NCBI GenBank assembly: GCA_903864395.1
Contig: CAIPFQ010000206.1
Span: 1 to 12,968, forward strand
DNA from: an uncultured Chlamydiae bacterium
GTDB lineage: Bacteria; Chlamydiota; Chlamydiia; Chlamydiales; SM23-39
Reading direction: 5' to 3'
DNA: 12,968 bases
Position 1 is the first letter of the stretch. The number at the start of each line of letters is the position of its first letter. The position numbers were made by a program, and so were the translations under genes. The notes below the pieces were generated by a model that ran no database searches, was not told where the DNA came from, and worked only from the letters and a program-made list of their open reading frames with translations. Positions 6,792 to 12,968 of this stretch are shown piece by piece.

Positions 6792-9700
6792 TTATTTTTC
6801 ATTGAAAAACCCGAAATTTTGCCGGAGACCCTGTAGCACACAAGACTCAATCGCTTCTAGCGTTTGCATTTTCTTAGGAAAAAGAAATGTTTTCTTTTCA
6901 ATGATTTTTCCCTTTTGCTGTTCCGCCTCAATGGTTAGATCCCGAATCTTAAGAGAAGAAAAATGGTGCGCCGATGCGAAAGCGCGGATGCGCGTGAGTC
7001 GGTGGAGCCAAAGCACTGGCGGCGGTGGGGCGCCAAAGCGATCCTCAATCTCCGCCAATAGGGCATCGGCCTCTTCGGGCGTCGAGGCTTCTCCAAGACG
7101 ATGATAAATTTCCATCCGAAGCGATGGTTCGTTTATAAAATCCTCTGGCAGGCGTGCATCAAAAGGAAATTCTATTTTGGCCTCATTGAAAGAAATCGGT
7201 CTTTTTTGTTTCAGAGAGTCAATCGCTCTTTTAAGTAGCTTGCAATAGAGATGAAATCCAATCGCAGACACTTGCCCCGATTGCTGCACGCCCAAAATAT
7301 CGCCAGCCCCCCGAATTTCTAGATCTCGCATCGCCAGTTTTAACCCTCCTCCATAAGAGCCTGCATCAATGAGCGCATGGAGTCTTTTGCGCGCTACTTC
7401 ACTTAGCCGTGTCTCCTTAGGAATGAGAAAGTAGGCGTAAGCAGACCTGTTCCAGCGCCCCACACGCCCGCGCAATTGATAAAGATCCGCAAGGCCATAC
7501 ATGTCAGCGCGATCAATTAAAATCGTATTTGCATTCGGAATGTCAATGCCGTTTTCCACAATCGTGGTCGCAAAGAGAAGGTTGGTATCCCCCTGTTTGA
7601 ATCCGTGAAAAATTGTATCGATCGCCTCCGCGTCCATCTGTCCATGGACAACAGCGATTTTTGCCGAGGGCACTATTTTTTGAACCTCTTCCGCTTTTCC
7701 AAAAATCGTTTCCACGCGGTTATGGATAAAAAAGGCCTGGCCTCCGCGCGAAAGCTCTCTTGTGAGCGCATTTTGAATGAGCGCAGCATCTGTTTCCGCG
7801 AGAATGGACTTGACGGGCAGCCGATCTTGGGGTGGCGTATTGATGATCGACATATCGCGCGCATGAATCAAAGACATGTAGAGCGTGCGCGGAATCGGCG
7901 TCGCAGAGAGCGTGAGACAATCCACGCCTATTTTGAGTTTTTTAAGATGCTCCTTGGCTCTTACGCCAAAGCGCTGTTCTTCATCAATGATGACAAGCCC
8001 CAAATCTTTCCACTGAACATCTTCTGAGAGAAGCCGATGCGTTCCAACGAGAATATCGATGGTGCCGGAGAGCGTTTTTTCAAGCGTCTCGCGGACTGCA
8101 AATGGTTTTTGAAATCGCGAAATGACCCCTATGCGTACAGGAAATCCCTCCATTCTCTCCACAAATGTTTCATAATGCTGCATTGCGAGGACAGTGGTCG
8201 GCACCAACACGACAACCTGCTTTCCTCCATCAGCGACTGCTTTAAAAGCAGCTCTCATTGCCACTTCAGTTTTGCCATAGCCCACATCGCCGCATATAAG
8301 GCGATCCATCGGCCTTTCCGACATCATATCGCCTTTGATGGCCTCTATCGCTAAAATCTGGTCTTCGGTGACCGCATAAGGAAACGCCTCTTCAAACCCC
8401 CGCATAAAAGAGCTGTCCTCACCATAGCGAAACCCTCCCTTGACAATTCGCTCTGCCAGGGAATGGAGGAGGTCATTTGCATATCCGACAATTTGCGTCT
8501 GCGCCCTTGCACAAACGGTCTGCCATCGCTTGCTGCCTAACTGACTGAGAGATGGCATCGCCTCTTGCGCTCCAATATAGCGAGAGACGAGATGCGCTTG
8601 CGAAAGAGGCACAAAAAGTTTGCTAGATTCTGCGTATTGAAGAATGAGAAACTCTTTGTCTTGCATTTTTTCGATGCCCAGGTAGCGACCGATGCCGTTA
8701 TGAAAATGGACGACGAGATCGCCTGGGCTCAGTTCATGAAATTCCGCTGAGGGCGCATGATGCGTTGTGCGCCATTTTTGGCGCCGAATAGGCTTTCGCT
8801 GCGTGATCTCTGCATTTGGGATGACAGCGAGCGAGATATCGGCGATGATATAGCCCGAGCTCAAAGAGCCTCTCTCAAAGAGACTGTTTTCAGGCATTTT
8901 TGGAAGTTTTTTTCTCATCTCCTCCTCTTGCCCCGCATTCGCATTGAGAAAAAGAAATTCATACCCCGATTCTTCCAAAACCTCTTCCACAGACTCTATT
9001 TTCTGAAAAGGATGAAAATAGCGCGAAGCTTCAAACGTTTGATGAAACATTTCAAATGCAATGGGATCAAAAAATTTCGATCGTTTGCCTTGAGGGCGAA
9101 TCGTTGAGAGCTCTTCAATGGTTTGATTTGTACAAAATAGATGCCGATTTCCTTTTGTTTTTTTTAAAACCTCTTCGAGGCTATAGAGAAAAATCGATTG
9201 CGCGGCTGGCATTTTTTTTAGCGCGACATAAGCGTCTTCAATGGCAAGAAGATCGTCCCAAAGAAAAATTGGATCGTCGCCCAAATAATCAAAAATAGGG
9301 CAGAGCCGTTTTGCCTTTTGCAAGAGCGGCATTTCCATCGAAGGGGTCAAAAGAATTTGATCCGCTTTGCCGCTCGTTTTTTGTCCCACAGGATCGAACG
9401 TTTTAATTTGTTCAATGGTGTCTCCGAAAAACTCGACACGGTAGGGATCGGTGGAGGCCACGGGAAATAGATCGACGATTCCTCCGCGCATCGCAAATTG
9501 CCCTTTATCCGAGACAACGGGGGCTCTTTTGTATCCTAGTTCCGTAAGGATTTCTGGAATGCGCGCAAAGACGACCTCTTCTCCTCTTTTCCATAAAAAC
9601 AGGAAAGGCTCTAGGGCGTTTTTGGGGACGACCTTTTGCAGCAGCGCAGGCAGAGGGCACAGGAGAATCGAGGGAGATTTTTTTTGCGCAAGTTTTTGAA

Positions 9701-9989
9701 GAGCCTCAAATCGCTTGCCTAAAATGTCTGCGCTTGGAGCAATCTCTTCGCCAGGCAGAGTTTCCCAAGAGGGGAATTCGATGAGCGCCTCTTGGGCGAA
9801 ATAGGACAGATCGCTAAACAGGCGATCCTCTCGCATCCCCCCTGTGATGACAATTACAGATTTTCCGGTCGCCTGCAAGGCAAGCGCAGCCATGTAGGCC
9901 CTTGTCGCATCCCACAGCCCTTCGATCAGCCAAGAGCCCCCTTTTTGAAGCTCTGTCGCAAAAGAATCGAGAGAGGGGCTTTTTCTCAT
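6792..9989 (-). CDS. mfd: Transcription-repair coupling factor Mfd
   Basis: Mfd is a cytoplasmic SF2 translocase that removes RNA polymerase stalled at DNA damage and recruits UvrA for nucleotide excision repair. The 1065 residues are close to the family length (1148 in E. coli). Residues 1-220 form the UvrB-like N-terminal module, with GQFAMRGGIVDLFP at 163-176 and YRVEFFGDTIEQI at 183-195. The RNA polymerase-interacting domain at 421-472 has GDLVVHFHNGIGRYLGI. The motor carries Walker A GDVGYGKT at 567-574, DEEQRFG at 669-675, SATPIPRTLYM at 695-705 and QLRGRVGR at 838-845. The TRCF C-terminal domain occupies about 940-1040. All motor motifs look intact. The ATG at 9989 overlaps the alaS TGA (ATGA) and has no Shine-Dalgarno of its own, so translation is coupled to alaS. 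The alaS–mfd order is what I recall from Chlamydia. Confidence 0.97.
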   Translation of the reverse strand: MRKSPSLDSFATELQKGGSWLIEGLWDATRAYMAALALQATGKSVIVITGGMREDRLFSDLSYFAQEALIEFPSWETLPGEEIAPSADILGKRFEALQKLAQKKSPSILLCPLPALLQKVVPKNALEPFLFLWKRGEEVVFARIPEILTELGYKRAPVVSDKGQFAMRGGIVDLFPVASTDPYRVEFFGDTIEQIKTFDPVGQKTSGKADQILLTPSMEMPLLQKAKRLCPIFDYLGDDPIFLWDDLLAIEDAYVALKKMPAAQSIFLYSLEEVLKKTKGNRHLFCTNQTIEELSTIRPQGKRSKFFDPIAFEMFHQTFEASRYFHPFQKIESVEEVLEESGYEFLFLNANAGQEEEMRKKLPKMPENSLFERGSLSSGYIIADISLAVIPNAEITQRKPIRRQKWRTTHHAPSAEFHELSPGDLVVHFHNGIGRYLGIEKMQDKEFLILQYAESSKLFVPLSQAHLVSRYIGAQEAMPSLSQLGSKRWQTVCARAQTQIVGYANDLLHSLAERIVKGGFRYGEDSSFMRGFEEAFPYAVTEDQILAIEAIKGDMMSERPMDRLICGDVGYGKTEVAMRAAFKAVADGGKQVVVLVPTTVLAMQHYETFVERMEGFPVRIGVISRFQKPFAVRETLEKTLSGTIDILVGTHRLLSEDVQWKDLGLVIIDEEQRFGVRAKEHLKKLKIGVDCLTLSATPIPRTLYMSLIHARDMSIINTPPQDRLPVKSILAETDAALIQNALTRELSRGGQAFFIHNRVETIFGKAEEVQKIVPSAKIAVVHGQMDAEAIDTIFHGFKQGDTNLLFATTIVENGIDIPNANTILIDRADMYGLADLYQLRGRVGRWNRSAYAYFLIPKETRLSEVARKRLHALIDAGSYGGGLKLAMRDLEIRGAGDILGVQQSGQVSAIGFHLYCKLLKRAIDSLKQKRPISFNEAKIEFPFDARLPEDFINEPSLRMEIYHRLGEASTPEEADALLAEIEDRFGAPPPPVLWLHRLTRIRAFASAHHFSSLKIRDLTIEAEQQKGKIIEKKTFLFPKKMQTLEAIESCVLQGLRQNFGFFNEK

Positions 9990-12610
9990 TGCAGCAAAGT
10001 TTTAATTTTTTGAAACGCTAGGGGCAATCCTTTGGGATTTTTGCCTCCTGCCTGCGCTAAATGATTTTTGCCGCCGCCCCCGCCGCCAATGCAAGGAGAC
10101 GCCTCTTTAATGAGAGCGGAAGCATGGAGCCCTTTTTGGACGAGATCGGGGCTTACTGCAACGAGAAGTTGGCATTTTTCTTCTCCTGTAGAGGCTAGCG
10201 CCACTACGCCTGACTTCATTTGAAGAAGGAGCTCTTCAGCCAGCCATCCCAATTCTTCTGTGCCCAGGGCAGTTTCTTGCGCAAGAAAATGGATAGATCC
10301 CACAAATTCTTTGGAGTGGCGCAAAAATTGTTCTGCCAGTGTATGAATTTCTTTTTTCTTAAAAAGCTTCAATTGGAGCTCAAGCTCTTTTTGCGAGGCA
10401 AGAAGCGTTTGCACTTTTTCGCTCACAAGGTGGTTGGGCACTTTGAGCGTGGTGGCAAGGCTTTGAAGAAGATCTTCTTCTTTGCGAACCATGGTGTCTG
10501 CGTATTTTCCTGTCGCAGCTTCGATGCGGCGCACACCTGCAGAAATGCTGCTTTCTTTAGAAATTTTAAAGTAGCCAATCATCCCTGTGCGCGCCGTATG
10601 CGTCCCTCCACACAGCTCTTTGGAAAACGCAGCATCGACGACACGCACCGAGGCGCCATATTTTTCACCGAAAAATTGCTTAATGTCGGAGCGCTTTTGC
10701 GCCTCTTCATAGGAGAGCTCGTAGATTTCAACAGGCACGTCAGCGCGCACTTTTTCATTCACGAGATCCTCAATGCGGCGCAGCTCCCCAAAAGATACGC
10801 TTTTATGATGGCTAAAGTCGAAGCGCAGGCGATGAGGCTCGACGAGCGATCCTGCCTGCTTAATGTGGCTGCCCAGCACTTGTTGGAGCGCCCAATGCAG
10901 GAGATGCGTGGCGGTGTGACTGTTTTGAATGTCTAAGCGTCGTTCGATGTCGATGGTGGCGTGGACGGTTTCGTTTTTAGAAAAAGAGCCGCTGGCGACT
11001 TTGCCTAAGTGGGTAATCACCCCAGGATAAGGAGAGAGAGTGTCATAAACTTGAAAGCAATGGGCTCCGTGGGTAAGCTGCCCTGTGTCGCTTGCTTGGC
11101 CGCCCATTTCAGCATAAAAAGGCGTTTGGGTGAGAAGAATAATTGCCTCCATTCCCTCTTCGATCTTGTCTGTGAACCGATTCTCTACGACGAGACCTAA
11201 AATTTTTCCATCGCAGTGCGACTCTGTGTAACCGACAAATTGGCAGGGAGGATGCACTTTGACAAAATCGGCAAAAAAATTGGATTCAAAGGCCTCTGCA
11301 GAGCTTTTATGCGCTTTGCGCGATTTTTCGCGCGCCTCTTCTTCGAGCGCGGCAAATCTCGGTAAGTCGATGGTCAGATGTTCATCTTTTGCAATGAGCT
11401 GAATCTCTTCGAGAGGAAATCCATAGGTGTCTTTGAGTTTAAAAGCGTCGTCGCCTGAAATTTTTCGATCTTTAGCTCTGGACACTTCGATCACGGAGCT
11501 GAGTAGATGACCGCCGCGCACGAGGGTGCGGATAAACGCTTCTTCTTCGAGGGTCAAGATTTCGGCGATTCTTTTTTCCGATTGCTTGAGTTCTGGAAAG
11601 TCTGCGCCCATGGTTTCTAAAAGCCTTGGAAAAATATCGGCGAGAAAGGGGCGTTGCAATCCGATCATGCGTCCATAGCGGACGGCTCTTCGCAGAATTT
11701 TTCTGAGGACATAGCCCCTGTCCGTATTGCTCGGCTGCACCCCGTCTGCAATGGCGAAAGACAAACTGCGTATGTGATCTGCAATCACATGAAAGGCGGG
11801 CGCAAGATTTTTGTTCTCTGGGTCATAGGTTTTTCCGCTGATATTTTCTGTGACAGCAATGAGGCTGCGCAAAATGTCTGTTTGAAACACTGTTTCCACT
11901 CCCATCTTGAGCGAAGCTACGCGCTCGAGCCCTGAGCCTGTGTCGATCGATTGTTTTGGCAAAGGAGAGAGCTTTCCGTCCGCAGAGCGCTCAAATTGCA
12001 TGAAGACGAGATTCCAAAATTCAAAGTAACGCTCGCCCGACGGATCGTCCTTTGGGCTGAGAGCGGAGCTGTATTTTTCACCGCGATCATACAGCAGTTC
12101 GGAGCAAGGGCCACAAGGGCCTACATCGCCCATGACCCAGAAATTTTCCGCCTCGCCAAAGCGAACGATTCGTTTTGGGCTGATATGTTTTTCCCAAAGA
12201 GCATACGCTTCGTCGTCGTCTGTATACACAGAGACCCAAATTTTTTCAGGATCGAGATCGAATATATGGGTCGCGACATCCCAAGCGTAACCAATGGCCT
12301 CTTTTTTAAAGTAGTCACCGAAAGAAAAATTCCCCAGCATTTCAAAAAAGGTGAGATGGCGCGTCGTATGACCGACGTTTTCGAGATCGTTATGCTTGCC
12401 CCCGACGCGGATGCACTTTTGAGAGCTGACGGCTTGTGTATATTCTCTTTTTGATTTTCCTAAAAAAAGATCTTTAAATTGGTTCATTCCCGCGTTGGTG
12501 AAGAGGAGGGTAGGGTCCTCGTGAGGGATGACGGGGGAGGAAGGGACGATTGTAGCCCCTTGATTCTTAAAGTAATTTAAGAATTTGCGGCGCAGTTCAT
12601 TGGAAAGCAT
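9986..12610 (-). CDS. alaS: Alanyl-tRNA synthetase
   Basis: AlaRS charges tRNA-Ala and hydrolyses mischarged Ser/Gly-tRNA-Ala. The 874 residues match the full bacterial enzyme (876 in E. coli). The class II catalytic core covers about 1-250: TNAGMNQFKDLFLG at 38-51, the motif 2 region HLTFFEMLGNFSFGDY at 85-100, GDVGPCGPCSE at 161-171 and DTGSGLERV at 223-231. The tRNA-binding helical region follows to about 450. The editing domain shows the zinc-site motifs HTATH at 565-569 and CGGTH at 667-671. The C-Ala domain ends with a run of six glycines at 842-847, followed by KNHLAQAGG. The ATG at 12610 has AAAAGAG five bases upstream and gives the conserved N-terminus (SNELRRKFLNYF). It is the first gene of the minus-strand block and is coupled to mfd. 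Confidence 0.98.
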   Translation of the reverse strand: MLSNELRRKFLNYFKNQGATIVPSSPVIPHEDPTLLFTNAGMNQFKDLFLGKSKREYTQAVSSQKCIRVGGKHNDLENVGHTTRHLTFFEMLGNFSFGDYFKKEAIGYAWDVATHIFDLDPEKIWVSVYTDDDEAYALWEKHISPKRIVRFGEAENFWVMGDVGPCGPCSELLYDRGEKYSSALSPKDDPSGERYFEFWNLVFMQFERSADGKLSPLPKQSIDTGSGLERVASLKMGVETVFQTDILRSLIAVTENISGKTYDPENKNLAPAFHVIADHIRSLSFAIADGVQPSNTDRGYVLRKILRRAVRYGRMIGLQRPFLADIFPRLLETMGADFPELKQSEKRIAEILTLEEEAFIRTLVRGGHLLSSVIEVSRAKDRKISGDDAFKLKDTYGFPLEEIQLIAKDEHLTIDLPRFAALEEEAREKSRKAHKSSAEAFESNFFADFVKVHPPCQFVGYTESHCDGKILGLVVENRFTDKIEEGMEAIILLTQTPFYAEMGGQASDTGQLTHGAHCFQVYDTLSPYPGVITHLGKVASGSFSKNETVHATIDIERRLDIQNSHTATHLLHWALQQVLGSHIKQAGSLVEPHRLRFDFSHHKSVSFGELRRIEDLVNEKVRADVPVEIYELSYEEAQKRSDIKQFFGEKYGASVRVVDAAFSKELCGGTHTARTGMIGYFKISKESSISAGVRRIEAATGKYADTMVRKEEDLLQSLATTLKVPNHLVSEKVQTLLASQKELELQLKLFKKKEIHTLAEQFLRHSKEFVGSIHFLAQETALGTEELGWLAEELLLQMKSGVVALASTGEEKCQLLVAVSPDLVQKGLHASALIKEASPCIGGGGGGKNHLAQAGGKNPKGLPLAFQKIKTLLQ

Positions 12611-12637
12611 GGGGGCTCTTTTGGTTAGGTTGGGGCA

Positions 12638-12667
12638 ATTCTACTCAATGGGGAGTGTTTTTTTCAA
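12638..12667 (-). promoter_or_regulatory. Sigma-70-like promoter of alaS
   Basis: On the minus strand TTGAAA (12662-12667; 5 of 6 to TTGACA) is followed after 18 nt by TAGAAT (12638-12643; 5 of 6 to TATAAT). The predicted RNA start near 12631 leaves a leader of about 20 nt containing the AAAAGAG ribosome-binding site. The leader is too short for a T-box or attenuator. The same -10 variant, TAGAATT, occurs in the promoter of the AAA_14 gene at 1122-1127. Confidence 0.6.
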
Positions 12668-12722
12668 CTGGATTTTAATTCCTGATTCATGACAAAATAG
12701 AGGCGAAAAGTTGAGGGTAAAC

Positions 12723-12833
12723 ATGACTACATTAGCAATTATGAATTATTTTTCTTTAAATCCAGACTATTCGCTTCCTGAGAATGAAGCGACAAAAATG
12801 TTTTTTAAGGCTCTCGACTTTGTACAATTTTAG
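12723..12833 (+). CDS. Small 36-codon ORF, possibly the start of a decayed gene
   Basis: The ORF runs from an ATG at 12723 to a TAG at 12831-12833 and has a GAGGG about 5 nt before the start. The peptide is hydrophilic to mixed, with no signal or membrane segment, and I do not recognise it. Past the TAG, the same frame reads eleven plausible codons (DQLADARRSQN) before a TGA at 12867-12869. The piece could therefore be the beginning of a gene broken by stop mutations. No promoter is convincing on the plus strand. It diverges from alaS. It may equally be chance coding in a spacer. Confidence 0.2.
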   Translation: MTTLAIMNYFSLNPDYSLPENEATKMFFKALDFVQF

Positions 12834-12968
12834 GATCAACTCGCTGACGCTCGTCGATCACAAAATTGAATAAAAAAATTGACAGAGAGCGTCCCATCGT
12901 GCATGCTGTTTTAGTGCTAACAAAAAAAGGAGGCACTAATCTCGACTTTGCAGCTTTTGTGGGCTGCC
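12834..12968. other. Right-edge region without a recognisable gene; contains an inverted repeat
   Basis: No frame here can be assigned. TTAGTGC (12911-12917) and GCACTAA (12933-12939) form a 7-bp inverted repeat whose 15-nt loop is purine-rich and leads into a strong Shine-Dalgarno-like AAAAGGAGG. No ATG, GTG or TTG follows at a usual distance; the first is a TTG 14 nt later. A plus frame is open from 12848 to the window edge, and a minus frame is open from the edge to a stop at 12805-12807. Neither resembles a family I know. The 11-mer TCTCGACTTTG occurs at 12812-12822 and again at 12940-12950. Confidence 0.3.

Noticed and set aside
7605..8027. A 140-codon plus-strand ORF opposite the Mfd motor domain
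   Set aside because: It overlaps invariant helicase motifs on the other strand, and its peptide has no family resemblance.
10220..10936. A 238-codon plus-strand ORF opposite alaS
   Set aside because: It is wholly antisense to well-conserved AlaRS editing and C-terminal coding sequence. Its composition (many Phe, His, Arg, Lys runs) is that of a mirror frame, and no ribosome-binding site precedes it.
11951..12454. A 167-codon plus-strand ORF opposite the alaS catalytic core
   Set aside because: It is antisense to conserved class II motifs and has no recognisable domain; it is a reading-frame shadow.
12805..12968. Minus-strand frame of 53 codons, open to the right edge, as the end of a gene upstream of alaS
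   Set aside because: The peptide is rich in Ser, Arg and Pro without any recognisable family, and plus-strand frames here look equally plausible. There is too little sequence to support a call.
1..12968. CRISPR arrays, tRNA or rRNA genes, attachment sites
   Set aside because: I saw no regularly spaced repeats, no tRNA-like cloverleaf with a T-loop sequence, and no rRNA-like segment on either strand.

Overview
The window carries a compact, minus-strand block of bacterial core genes. Its left edge holds a mobile element that has broken an accessory gene. The organism is Gram-negative: it has an LptD/OstA-type outer-membrane protein and two further genes with export signals. The adjacent pair alaS–mfd, overlapping by ATGA, is the order I recall for the Chlamydiae. 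The divergence of the proteins and the presence of IS200/IS605-type and AAA_14 genes suggest an environmental (Parachlamydia/Waddlia/Simkania-like) member. That placement is an inference from gene order, not a database result.

Left edge (1–1100): the 3' half of a TnpB gene runs in from outside the window on the plus strand. It ends in the hairpin typical of an IS200/IS605 right end, near position 508. Immediately beyond lies the 5' half of a minus-strand AAA_14-family ATPase. Its frame runs into the element and stops there, so this gene was interrupted by the insertion. A short palindrome at 1132–1153 separates this locus from the next operon. It can act as a terminator and also overlaps a good sigma-70-like promoter for the ATPase.

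Main block (1170–12610, all minus strand, read right to left): alaS (alanyl-tRNA synthetase), then mfd (transcription-repair coupling factor, 4-nt overlap), then an exported TPR/HEAT-repeat protein of unknown function (about 30 nt gap). Next come an LptD-like outer-membrane barrel protein, an ABC ATPase and an ABC-2 permease (4-nt overlap). Translation and repair genes are thus followed by envelope genes. Promoter-like sites precede alaS, lptD and the ABC ATPase, so the block is probably transcribed from several starts. The hairpin after the permease is a plausible end.

Right edge (12611–12968): this holds the alaS promoter, one 36-codon plus-strand ORF with a usable ribosome-binding site, and a short inverted repeat. 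No recognisable gene is present. The ORF stops early and may be the start of a decayed gene.

The most interesting features are the TnpB element caught inside an ATPase gene, with its guide-adjacent sequence readable, and the conserved-looking but unassigned HEAT–lptD–ABC exporter cluster.
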